Below are positions 29,456-39,001 of a stretch of 64,000 nt of DNA, in pieces. A program made the translations under genes and the position numbers. Position 1 is the stretch's first letter, and each line of letters opens with the position of its first letter. The stretch covers positions 1 to 64,000 of the forward strand of contig MPUH01000318.1 in assembly GCA_001970955.1 (NCBI GenBank). The letters run 5' to 3'. The stretch is from Stentor coeruleus (taxonomy: Eukaryota; Ciliophora; Heterotrichea; Heterotrichida; Stentoridae). A model generated the notes under the pieces. That model was not told the origin of the DNA. It made no database searches and worked only from the letters and a program-made list of their open reading frames with translations.

Positions 29456-30122
29456 AAGGTTTTTTTGGATAAGAACTAGTTTTTGTGAGGTTTTGGAGTT
29501 TATAATGAGTGAAATTTTATTGTTTTTATATTGAGAGAGATTTAGATTTTTTAAATAGGTTTTTATGTGATTATAAGAGTTTATAAGGAAAAAAAATATT
29601 TGTTTGGTTTTTAAGAATATGGATTTTTTTAATCGATGAATGGAGTTTGGATTTATAGCTTTAACTTGATTTGTATTTAAGTTTTATAGGCATATTTGTT
29701 TATATCAATTGTCATAATTCTATTTTTTTTAGTATACGTTAAAGCTTGTAATCTGAATAAAATATTATAGTTTGGTTGAGGATATAATTAAATGTTACAA
29801 CATGAATTAAGCAAATGAGTTAGCAATCAAAATCTGAATTAAATATATAAATTAATTATTATAATCTAAATAAGGTATATAGGGTAAATCCTAAAATAAT
29901 CAACACAGAATAACTTTAAAACTTGCATAAAAATATTTCAATCACCCTTCATTAATCTTAAAACTCAAAAATCTCTCCTTCAAAACAGCGCACTTATAAA
30001 AAACTAGATACTTCTTATCACAATCTAAAACTATAACCCAACTCATCCAAACCCCATAAAACCAAACTTATCATAACCTACCTACAACTCTTAATATTCC
30101 TAACCTTTTTTCAAATTATCCT
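29456..30122. other. Intergenic
   Basis: About 670 bases; G/T-rich on the left after the Air-like stop, C-rich from about 29940 before the next start. No gene seen. Confidence 0.5.
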
Positions 30123-31982
30123 ATGAATAATCTAATAATTATGGCTGAAATTAAAAGCCTTCTCCCTGAAAGCCCAAAAAATAAAAACCAGTCTTTAGAC
30201 GAGCACACTCGACTTCTCTCAGGTTTATTTTCTAGTGAAAAATACTTACTCAAACTTATAGAAGGGCTTCCTCTAGAAAACCAAAGCCTTTTTCTCAACA
30301 AAATCCAAAGCCTTTCACAAAAAAGACTGTCTCTAATATCAAAACTTAAAAACAAAGACCCTTGTAAAGATACAATTTTATCAATATCTGAACTTAATGA
30401 CGAATATAATGAATGCCTTCAATCTATGATATCAGAAATTGTTGAAGAAACTGAGTCTCCTGAATACAATGAGATGGAAATTCCATCAAAACATATAAGA
30501 CAAAGGTCAATCAAAGGGATGATTATTGGGAATTTCAATGAAGTCCTTGAGAATATGGATAAACTTTTGACCTTTGGGGAAAAACTTATGGTTTTAGGGT
30601 ATCAGAAATTGTTCATTGACTCTGATAAAATTAAAGGAAAACTTCAGTCGGTTATTGATGAAAGGAAAAATTTGGTTTGTGGAAATAAGCCAATTGATAT
30701 TTTGGTGGAAAAACAAGGTTTGTTAGAAAAACAGATGAATTGCTTGGTTGGGTTGTTTGATGAAGCTAATACTTTGACTGATCTTATTGGCAAACTCCAG
30801 GAATTTGATAAAAAACAGATACAGTTACAAAAAACGTCGCAAGTTACTGTTGATAGTTTTAGGAAGTTTTTTTATAAGCCTGATAGTAGGAAAACTAGTG
30901 AAAGAAGAAGGACGTATTTGTGTGTGAATTATGCTGATCCTGATACAACTAGAGAAGGTTTAGATATTCTTAAAGATCAAGTCAATAGCATAGTCCGTAA
31001 CATAAACATCATCAGCGATATGGAAGATGCCAAAGTCCGAGCAATTAACAAATCAGACCTCGGCGACAAATGTGAAATCTTCTACGACCAAGCCAAAGAA
31101 TCTCTTGATGAAGAAAAGCAGTTATTAACCGAAACATTTGAAATCCTAACAAAATTCGAAGAAAATCCCGAAGTTATCAACCAATACGAAAAACTAATAA
31201 ACTCCTTCACACCACTACCCCAAAAGCCCACATCCCAGCTTGAAACTATCAAACTTCTCATAGAAAACTCAATTCAAGAAAGACAAAAACGTCTCGACCT
31301 TGCCACAACCTTAAAAGTTTTCTTAGAAAAATACGATGAAAGTGTATCACAAAGCATAGAGCAATCAGTCCAACTTCAAACCGAAAACTTAATTCTAATC
31401 CAAGAAAACACTCAATTAAAATCCCAAACCCATAACAGCATTATCGATAAAATATCCCAAGGTACAAACAATCTAAAAGAACTATTCGAGTATCAGGAAC
31501 ATATGAGAAAAAAAATACAAGAGTCAATTGAACAAGGATTTAAAGAAAAAATATTAGAACTAATTATGTTAAATAGTGGAACAACTGAGATTTTATTAGG
31601 AGTAAATCCTGTTGAGGATATAAGAATAAGAGTTATGGAATATGAGACTGATTTTAATAAGATTGGTAATATGAGTGATTTATTAGAAATTCTTTCAAAG
31701 TATCAAACTGTAACATTTAGGTTGGTATGTAAATTGGCTATGGTAAATGAAAGATATGTTTATTCTAATATATTGAGATTAAGAAATGCTAAAAGTTTGA
31801 AAGAAGCTAGAGAGAGTGTTGAAGGAAAACCAATTGAATATCCTATGACTAAGGTGGATAGGGCGATGAGTGATGTTATTAGGTGTTATGTGGCTGAGGT
31901 AGAGGAGAAAAAAGGGAATATGGAAAGTTTGGTTAGGAAACAAAATGTTGTTGGAAAACTTCTTAGTGACTTTAAAGGATAA
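30123..31982 (+). CDS. Uncharacterised helical/coiled-coil protein
   Basis: 619 residues from ATG 30123 (a second in-frame ATG at 30141 is an equally good start). The sequence is almost entirely alpha-helical, with charged heptad patterns and few aromatic residues. A basic patch (SRKTSERRRTYLCVN) sits near residue 260. No catalytic motif, zinc site or membrane segment is visible. It may be a cytoskeletal or structural protein, but no family is recognised. Confidence 0.65.
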   Translation: MNNLIIMAEIKSLLPESPKNKNQSLDEHTRLLSGLFSSEKYLLKLIEGLPLENQSLFLNKIQSLSQKRLSLISKLKNKDPCKDTILSISELNDEYNECLQSMISEIVEETESPEYNEMEIPSKHIRQRSIKGMIIGNFNEVLENMDKLLTFGEKLMVLGYQKLFIDSDKIKGKLQSVIDERKNLVCGNKPIDILVEKQGLLEKQMNCLVGLFDEANTLTDLIGKLQEFDKKQIQLQKTSQVTVDSFRKFFYKPDSRKTSERRRTYLCVNYADPDTTREGLDILKDQVNSIVRNINIISDMEDAKVRAINKSDLGDKCEIFYDQAKESLDEEKQLLTETFEILTKFEENPEVINQYEKLINSFTPLPQKPTSQLETIKLLIENSIQERQKRLDLATTLKVFLEKYDESVSQSIEQSVQLQTENLILIQENTQLKSQTHNSIIDKISQGTNNLKELFEYQEHMRKKIQESIEQGFKEKILELIMLNSGTTEILLGVNPVEDIRIRVMEYETDFNKIGNMSDLLEILSKYQTVTFRLVCKLAMVNERYVYSNILRLRNAKSLKEARESVEGKPIEYPMTKVDRAMSDVIRCYVAEVEEKKGNMESLVRKQNVVGKLLSDFKG

Positions 31983-32342
31983 TTTTTTATAGAAAAAGAT
32001 ATAGTTTTTATATTTTATAGGAGATAGTAATAAGAAAATAGGCTTGAGGTAAAATCATATTATTATGTTTATAGATTTATTATAATTTCCCTTATGCTAA
32101 AATATAAAAATCATTAACTTAATAGTATTTTGCTTAGTTTTTCATAATATGACTAGTATATAAACTATATAAAATTTCAATAATATCATCAATATAAAAC
32201 ATAATAATTACCTTTCTATCAACACCTCCATACAAAAAAATATTTTTCTATCAAAATATCATATTCCCCTAACAAATTTAGCATATCCTATCATCTTCAA
32301 CTAATAGCCTCATATCAAAAAATCCATCCAGTCCTTCATAAT
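31983..32342. other. Intergenic
   Basis: 360 AT-rich bases, becoming C-rich from about 32210 before the next start. Nothing else seen. Confidence 0.5.
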
Positions 32343-34367
32343 ATGGAAAAATACTTCCCCAAAATCGTAAAAAAGTACAAAACCCTTGGCATTTCCAGTT
32401 TAACCCCAGGTGAAGTATGTCTAACCTGCCTCTACCCAAACTTCTCCGAGTATTTCTACCAAGAAACCAACGAAGAATGGTCTCAGATTCTAGAAAGTTA
32501 CCTTCCAGTCCTATCTGACCATTTAGAATACCCAGAAAAAGCATATCGATATGCTGCAGGGAAAATGTTCCTCCAATGTCTAGACCTACAAAACATCTCC
32601 GAAAAAATCGTCCCAAAATTCTCCCTTACCGACGACACAATCCTAAAAAAAATAGCCCAGGTCGTCAAAGATAAAAACCTATCTTTAATACAAATCTTAA
32701 CATCAAATGATAAAGATAGTGATGGTTTTTTAGATAAAACTGAATTTGTTCGGGCAATAGAAAAACTTGACTTAAGCCCATATGATATAATAGCAAGTAT
32801 TCGTATAGCTGGTTTTCGTTCTGGTGTTGATTATGTTCCAATATCTAGTTTTTGTGACTTGATAAGTAGAAGGAATTATGAAAGGAAACTTAAAGAATAT
32901 AATTTACTTACAAAAATTCTTAATTTATTCGCAAAACAACCTGGAGGGATTGAGCTCATTTTTAGAAGTCTTGATAAAAATCGTGATGGTAAAGTGACGT
33001 TACAAGAGTTTAGACAAGGGTGTCTTAATTTGAATATAAGTTTGAGTTTGAAAGAATGCAATTATATTTTTGCTATATTGGATAGAGACAATTCTAAGTC
33101 TATATCGTTGAATGAACTTAAGGCTAAGCTTAATGAAGTTTCTGGAAAAGGAAGAGGGCTTATAGCTCCTATGAGAAAAAAGTCTAGTCTTGAACCCCCA
33201 GGAGAATTTGTTGTTAAAATACTTAGAGGTAATGTGCCTCATGATGCAACATTAGTTATAAAAATTGCCTCAGTTATTTATAGGACAAAAATGTACCCAG
33301 TATATGGAGAAATATGTAGATTAAAAGGGCAAAAGACAATCAAAGCAGTTTTAGAGATTAGATATGGGGATAATGGGGATGGAAAAGCTGATATCAGTGA
33401 ATCATTTGGCAGGGAAGCTATAATTCCAGTTAAAATCGGTCATTATGAGATAGAAGTCAGTGTAAGGTATGAGAAAATTGTTGGGGAGGATTTTAAGGAA
33501 ACTCAAGCTGTGACAGTAATACAAAGAGCATGGAGGAAGTATAGGGCTAAAATTTTCACTAAGACTCCTAAGAAACTTATAACAAGGAAAACTATATCAG
33601 CTTATAACAAAAGATTCCTTATGGGTATATATTCAATAGACTCAGGGTATTATTGTCAACTCCACCCTGCAGATACAAACCAAATCCCTTTAGACACAAT
33701 TATCTCATCAAACAATTTCCCTATACAACCACAAGAAATTCTAATAGAAAAACTTCAAATCAACCCTAACTTATCAATAACAATCGAACCTAACAAACTT
33801 AGAATAAAAGGTAATCTTTGGGTTGAACTAGTCAAACTTAACAACACCCAAAGCGTAGAAATCAGTCTGAATAACAACATAAACATTTTTTCTAGCCTAG
33901 GCGATAAAGCTGAATTTAAAGATATAAAAATCTCAAGACCATGTGATTTAGATTATACAGCTAATGGGAATAAAGGTAAACTATATTGGATCCATGCTTT
34001 ATATACCCCTTATAAATGGACAATAACATCTATTATCGGACTTCCTGGACGATCAAGTTTTACTATCAGATTCAATTGGGTGCCAGGAGTAAAAGTTGGA
34101 GAAATCGAACAAGCAGCAAGTTTGATTCAACAACAATGGAAAGCTAAGAAACAACAAAGGAAAATCATTGATAGAAAAAGATTTAAAAAAAACAATAAAA
34201 GCTATATACTAACAGTAACTGATGAGAATATAGGATTAGTACTTATGCTATATATACTTGAAGATACAGGCAATCAAACTTTACTTGATACAGTAAAAAC
34301 TTCATCTAAAGATCTCAAAACTATATATAGCAAGTTAAGAATCACTAATAACAAAATCCATCTTTAG
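32343..34367 (+). CDS. EF-hand and IQ-motif protein
   Basis: 674 residues from ATG 32343. Calcium-binding loops are visible at about residue 123 (DKDSDGFLDKTE), 213 (DKNRDGKVTLQE) and 250 (DRDNSKSISLNE). The first two have all ligand positions; the third is weaker. A beta-rich region (about 280-370, possibly C2-like) follows. Two IQ-type calmodulin-binding helices lie near residues 388 (TVIQRAWRKYRAK) and 597 (SLIQQQWKAKKQQRK), with beta-rich sequence between. Such a protein would sense calcium and bind calmodulin or centrin, fitting cortical contraction or ciliary control. Exact role unknown. It is convergent with another EF-hand gene 49 bases away. Confidence 0.75.
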   Translation: MEKYFPKIVKKYKTLGISSLTPGEVCLTCLYPNFSEYFYQETNEEWSQILESYLPVLSDHLEYPEKAYRYAAGKMFLQCLDLQNISEKIVPKFSLTDDTILKKIAQVVKDKNLSLIQILTSNDKDSDGFLDKTEFVRAIEKLDLSPYDIIASIRIAGFRSGVDYVPISSFCDLISRRNYERKLKEYNLLTKILNLFAKQPGGIELIFRSLDKNRDGKVTLQEFRQGCLNLNISLSLKECNYIFAILDRDNSKSISLNELKAKLNEVSGKGRGLIAPMRKKSSLEPPGEFVVKILRGNVPHDATLVIKIASVIYRTKMYPVYGEICRLKGQKTIKAVLEIRYGDNGDGKADISESFGREAIIPVKIGHYEIEVSVRYEKIVGEDFKETQAVTVIQRAWRKYRAKIFTKTPKKLITRKTISAYNKRFLMGIYSIDSGYYCQLHPADTNQIPLDTIISSNNFPIQPQEILIEKLQINPNLSITIEPNKLRIKGNLWVELVKLNNTQSVEISLNNNINIFSSLGDKAEFKDIKISRPCDLDYTANGNKGKLYWIHALYTPYKWTITSIIGLPGRSSFTIRFNWVPGVKVGEIEQAASLIQQQWKAKKQQRKIIDRKRFKKNNKSYILTVTDENIGLVLMLYILEDTGNQTLLDTVKTSSKDLKTIYSKLRITNNKIHL

Positions 34368-34416
34368 GTAAAACTTTATAACTTCATATCTAAAAAATTC
34401 CTTTAAACTATTTTAT

Positions 34417-35508
34417 CTAACTAGACTCCCAAAGGCTGTTCTGTAAAAAAACAACAAATTCGCTTATGTCAATCTTTGAATCCTTCATTGTATCAAGTAA
34501 AGCAAAAACTTCTTGTACTCCACTTTTCAAACTTACCCCAAGCCTTTCAAGCACCCCACTCAACTCTTCAATGACCATTTTCCCATCTTTATCCCCATCA
34601 GCCCTTTTTAAATGCTTATAAAGTTTCTCAACATCATCAAAATACTCATCTTTTAAGTGTTCTAAAGCACTTTTCTCTCCTTCATCATTTCCTTCATACT
34701 CATTGAGTTTATGCCAGATTTCTTTATAATTAACTTTTCCTTCTTTTTCAAAAATCTTAAATAAAGTCTCGATTTCATCTTCACTAAATGTAATGTTTTC
34801 AGATAAAGCTCTTGAGAAATCTCCTCCACTTACTCTACTTGTTCTTATACGATCTATGCTTTGAAAGATTTCTAAAAGTTCATATTGATGTGGAAGAAGA
34901 AGAACTGATAATTCTAAACCCAATGGTTCAGAGCCACTTTCTGATGGTAATAAAAGGGAGACGAATTGACTATAATTTAATCCTCTAGCATCAGCTGTAT
35001 AACAAGAAACTAATCTGGCCATGGTATTTTGATGTAGTTGGACACCTTTGGATTCGAAATATTTGACGATTTCTTCAGTGCTGACCCTTCCATTCTTGTT
35101 GGTGTCAAACTGGAAAAACAGCTGACTTGGAGTTGCGATTGAGGCTTGGCGAAGTTGGATACGGAGTCTTTGAAGCTCGGCTAAAGTCTCTTCTGGAAGT
35201 TTTAAGGATGCATCTTGAAGTAAGGCTATGTAGTTAAAGCCTTCAGATGTTTGGTATTTATTCCATAGTTGATCAAAGTCATCTGTGCCTATGATCTGTT
35301 CATGGCGATAAAGGACCATTTGGAGTTCAACTTTTGAGACCCACCCACGACCTTTTTTGTCAAGAAAGGTAAAAGAATCTTGGAAGTCTTGAAGAGCAGA
35401 GCCAACTGAAGATAGTAAAGTATTAGGTAAAGGTGAATGGAGGCTTTCTCCACGATCTTCAGTTCTGATTATTATAAGGTTTTTTGGTCTAGGGTTTTTT
35501 CTCTGCAT
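34417..35508 (-). CDS. Multi-EF-hand calcium-binding protein
   Basis: 363 residues from ATG 35506-35508. EF-hand-type pairs fill most of the length. Loops with good ligand residues are DTNKNGRVSTEE (about 135), DGDKDGKMVIEE (about 305) and DTMKDSKIDISE (about 340); others (FLDKKGRGWVSKVE near 50) are degenerate. The layout recalls EFCAB6 and CAPSL-like ciliary or cytoskeletal EF-hand proteins, with no enzyme domain. It points tail-to-tail at the EF/IQ gene with a 49-base gap. The upstream flank is C-rich on the sense strand. Confidence 0.75.
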   Translation of the reverse strand: MQRKNPRPKNLIIIRTEDRGESLHSPLPNTLLSSVGSALQDFQDSFTFLDKKGRGWVSKVELQMVLYRHEQIIGTDDFDQLWNKYQTSEGFNYIALLQDASLKLPEETLAELQRLRIQLRQASIATPSQLFFQFDTNKNGRVSTEEIVKYFESKGVQLHQNTMARLVSCYTADARGLNYSQFVSLLLPSESGSEPLGLELSVLLLPHQYELLEIFQSIDRIRTSRVSGGDFSRALSENITFSEDEIETLFKIFEKEGKVNYKEIWHKLNEYEGNDEGEKSALEHLKDEYFDDVEKLYKHLKRADGDKDGKMVIEELSGVLERLGVSLKSGVQEVFALLDTMKDSKIDISEFVVFLQNSLWESS

Positions 35509-36331
35509 TTATAATAGCGAACAAATGATAAAAAATGGTTGTTCGTGAAGGTATTTTATACATTAAATATTGAAGGTATTTATGGTAGTTTTAATAGTAT
35601 TTAAAATTTTATTGAGTATAGGTTTTATATTGAAGTTTTTGTAAAGGGTATAGTTTTGATAAGATTTCTGTTAAAAAGTATTATTTAAGGTAGATAATTG
35701 ATAATGTGGTTTGTGGAATTTTGCATAAAATAGTTGAGTTTTAAATAGATTTTTTTGGTATAAAATATATAATGATGATTTGGTTATGATAATAATTTTA
35801 TACTAGGTTTTGATATTGGGATATAAGAAATCATATAGTATTTGAAGGCCGATTTTTTATTAGCATGATGTGTGTTATTTGATATTTTCAGCTATTTTTT
35901 TTATATGCAGGTAATTGGTCAGAAATTATTTATAAGAATTATTTATCTAATCATCGCTTATAATTTTCATTAGAAAAAAAAGCTAACTATTATATATACT
36001 AAAAGTAATTATTCTATTATGTTATATTATGATAATTTTTTTTTTGAAAATATATCATAAATTTTAACCCAAATTCTCCCGTTTCACACCTAAAATCAAA
36101 GCGCACTAAACATCAATTTTATACAAAAACCCAATTTCTTTAAAAAGCATCCTCACAACCCAATAAATGCTCATAAACTTCATTTATTATCGCACAATCT
36201 AGATTCCTAAATAAAATATAGAGGATTTTGTTTAGATGCCAATCTTTGTTTAATTAAAAGTTATTTATCTTAGTTAGAATGATATAAAGCATCAGATCAA
36301 TTAAAAATTTCAATATTTTTATTTCCATAGC
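35509..36331. other. Intergenic
   Basis: About 820 bases; G-rich on the plus strand close to 35509, then nearly pure AT, then mildly C-rich before 36200. No gene or RNA seen. Confidence 0.5.
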
Positions 36332-36694
36332 TTAATTACTTAATGCTTTCCATATTGGGATGTTTCCACTTCCCTTCTTGAGTGTTAGCGTTTGTATGTA
36401 TTCTTGAGTAGCAGCACAACAAGGGCAGCAACACCAGATAAATATATCCGTTCCTATACTTTCTCCTTCTATGTTTAAGTACTTTTTTAGTCGTTTTCTG
36501 TTTATCACTCCTCCTATACACCCTAAACAACATCCAAGCAAGCCTGCAATAAGCGCTGCATTGTTATTTTCTGGGTCTGTTAGTTTAGCATTAACTACTT
36601 GCATACACACCATTCCACAAGGGACAAAACACGACCACAAGAACATGAAAATATTCTTGTTGCAATCAAAAATTTTAACTTCCCAAGTGCTCAT
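36332..36694 (-). CDS. PLAC8-family Cys-rich protein
   Basis: 120 residues from ATG 36692-36694; the open frame extends five codons further but only from TTG. The start MSTWEVKIFDCNKN is followed by CFVPCGMVCMQ, and a central CCLGCIGGVINRKRLKKYL block. A CCCPCCAATQE motif near residue 95 is the hallmark Cys cluster of PLAC8/cornifelin/plant FW2.2 proteins. These are small membrane-associated proteins linked to cell size, metal tolerance or mechanosensitive calcium entry. The molecular role is uncertain in all lineages. Confidence 0.85.
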   Translation of the reverse strand: MSTWEVKIFDCNKNIFMFLWSCFVPCGMVCMQVVNAKLTDPENNNAALIAGLLGCCLGCIGGVINRKRLKKYLNIEGESIGTDIFIWCCCPCCAATQEYIQTLTLKKGSGNIPIWKALSN

Positions 36695-36771
36695 ATTTAT
36701 ATTATACAAAAAATACTCATAGTCTCTTAAATTCTATAATAATAACATAAGCAACATTTACTACACAACTA

Positions 36772-37623
36772 TCAAAAGTTTATAATATTTTTATTTTCAA
36801 TTAAAGGCCCTCTGCTTCGATTCCTCATTTGCGATAACGTCGTTCTTTCTCTGCACTTAAATATTTTATTGTTACTAAGACTCAATAATATTTCATCACG
36901 TTTCTGTTGAATTGATATATTTTCAACCTCATTAGCTAATATTTTAAGTTTATCAAGTAGTAATTGTTGATGTTTTATATTATGAAGAAGTAATCCTTGT
37001 TGCTGATTTTCACCAAAATTGTTTTTTGTTAAGAGATTTTCAGTATCACAATACGATAAAGCGCTTCTTGCTCTAGAATGTGTATTTGCTTGTATTTCCC
37101 CACTATGGCTTTTAGTTCTTTTTTTTGAAAATTTTATTGATTTTGGGCTTTTAATGAACTTTTTAGCTTTGTAAAGACGGAGTTTGTCAGGAGAATTTTT
37201 TTTAGGGAGTTTAGTTTTGATTTTTTGAAGTATGTAAAAAAGCGTACTTTTTTGAGGTTCTGTTGGGGTTTTAGAAATAGTTAATGAGGAGTCTTGAAGA
37301 TTTTGGCTTTGATTAGTGTCCGCCATTGGCATTTCGAAATTATTTTTCAAGGTGCTGAAGTTTGATGAAGCTTTTTTAAGGGCTTTGGAGTTGAATAAAA
37401 GTTTTTCGCTTCGAAGTTCGGGTTGTTGCGGTTTAGGCTTGAGATTATTAGTATTAGGATCAGGTTCTTTTTTACTGTGAAATAGGTTGAATAAACTTTT
37501 GCGGGTTGAGCTGCGGACTGGATTTTTTAGTATGACTAACGCATCACAGTTTTCCATGTATGGAGAAGAAAGTGAGCTTTGGCTTTCTGAAGTTTCAATA
37601 ACTGCAGGGAGCATTCTATGCAT
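36772..37623 (-). CDS. Uncharacterised basic, low-complexity protein
   Basis: 283 residues from ATG 37621-37623 (a second ATG is three codons on). It is rich in Lys, Ser and Asn, with a strongly basic middle (KKFIKSPKSIKFSKKRTKS) and a helical segment near residue 230 (HQQLLLDKLKILANEVENIS). Several Ser-Pro and Ser-rich stretches could be phosphorylated. No family is recognised. It may be a microtubule- or nucleic-acid-associated protein, but this is only suggested by charge. Confidence 0.55.
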   Translation of the reverse strand: MHRMLPAVIETSESQSSLSSPYMENCDALVILKNPVRSSTRKSLFNLFHSKKEPDPNTNNLKPKPQQPELRSEKLLFNSKALKKASSNFSTLKNNFEMPMADTNQSQNLQDSSLTISKTPTEPQKSTLFYILQKIKTKLPKKNSPDKLRLYKAKKFIKSPKSIKFSKKRTKSHSGEIQANTHSRARSALSYCDTENLLTKNNFGENQQQGLLLHNIKHQQLLLDKLKILANEVENISIQQKRDEILLSLSNNKIFKCRERTTLSQMRNRSRGPLIENKNIINF

Positions 37624-39001
37624 ATTTTATAAGAAAACTACTCATTTAAAACTAAGTTGCGACCCAATTGGAATGAAAATTTTAGCAGAACTTACAAGAT
37701 TTATTTTCAAAAGAATCGTCAGTATTTTTTTCTTATATCTGACAATTTCTTATTATTTTTCAAATCTAAAAGTCTAATGTGGTGTTGAAACCTGTTGCTG
37801 TTCTGCTACACTTTCTATAATTTAAACATAAATTTATAGGGAACATAATTCCTTTAGATTTATTTAAACTCTTCAATTTGCAAGTTTTTTATCTTTCGAT
37901 TCTATTTTTTAGCATTTTTTAAATAATATCCCATAGTTTATTAGTTTTGAAAATCTCAACCCCATTACCTCAATACCATATTTTATGATAGTATATATGA
38001 AGTTTATGGTATTATATAAGAAATTTTAAGTTTATGGTATAATATAAGAAATTTTATCTTATAATATTTTGAATTGTTTTTAGTTATTTATATTTTTTGG
38101 CTTCCTAATACTTAGTTTTATTGATTTTCAGCTTCAATTATAGATTCATATTCCCATAAATTTATATATCTTCAACCTTACGTTAGTCATATTTCTAATC
38201 CATATATATCTGCAGCCTCATCTCATTAGTTATATTATCTTACTATATATATCTACATCCCACTTATCCATCATATCGAAAGGCGACGTTTACAATATTC
38301 AGAGATGATATTTGGAGGATCGGGAGATGGCTTTAAAAAATCAAGAAGTCGATGTATAAAATGCTCTAATTAACTCATTCTTAACATTTCAATCAATAAA
38401 ATATTTTGTTGAGAAAGTTCTTTAAGGTTTGGTTGAAGTTTTTGAGATGATTAAACTTTACTTGGATATAGTGAATATTTAGGTTTTAGAATTTTTATAG
38501 TAATCGGAGGTTTTGGTACCCTTTAGCATCACATTTTTATTATATTTCTTGCCAGACTAGTTTAAGTTTATTTTCTACATCATCACAACTTCTCTGTAGT
38601 ATTCCCAAATCTTTTTGAATTCTATTCATTTTAATCAAACACTTAATAACTTTATCCAATTTATCATGCATAAAATTATTTTAAACTTCTAAATATTTCA
38701 TCATAACCTCAATACAATTTTCCAGTTTGCTTTAAAAAAGTCAAATTTTCATCTTTTAGCTATAACAACAATTTCAATCTATAATCTATATTAATTTTCT
38801 TCGTCCATCAATATCACTAATAGTTTTCTTTTATATAAAAATATAACATCATCTAAAACAAATTCTGATCAATATAAAAAATCATATACTATATATTTAT
38901 CTCATAATAAAAAATACCCATCAAACTAAACTTAATATACCAAAAGCCATAACCTTTAACACCCTAACACTCAACTTAAACTAAATAAAAATAAAAGTAT
39001 A
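37624..39001. other. Gene-free stretch
   Basis: About 1.4 kb, AT-rich. A short imperfect tandem repeat (tttatggtat followed by aagaaatttta) lies at about 38000-38055. A 40-codon open stretch near 38255-38370 is too short to call. From about 38600 the plus strand becomes C-rich, and a telomere-like box sits at 38957. Confidence 0.5.
38957..38967 (+). promoter_or_regulatory. Telomere-like box TAACACCCTAA upstream of Dbp4
   Basis: Exact copy of the 11-mer seen before Sas10 and the Air-like gene, 35 bases before ATG 39002, same orientation. Confidence 0.45.

Noticed and set aside
38255-38370. 40-codon open stretch with a Gly-Ser-Gly and Cys-x2-Cys motif
   Set aside because: Too short, no ATG at the front and no matching exon; perhaps an old gene fragment but not supportable.
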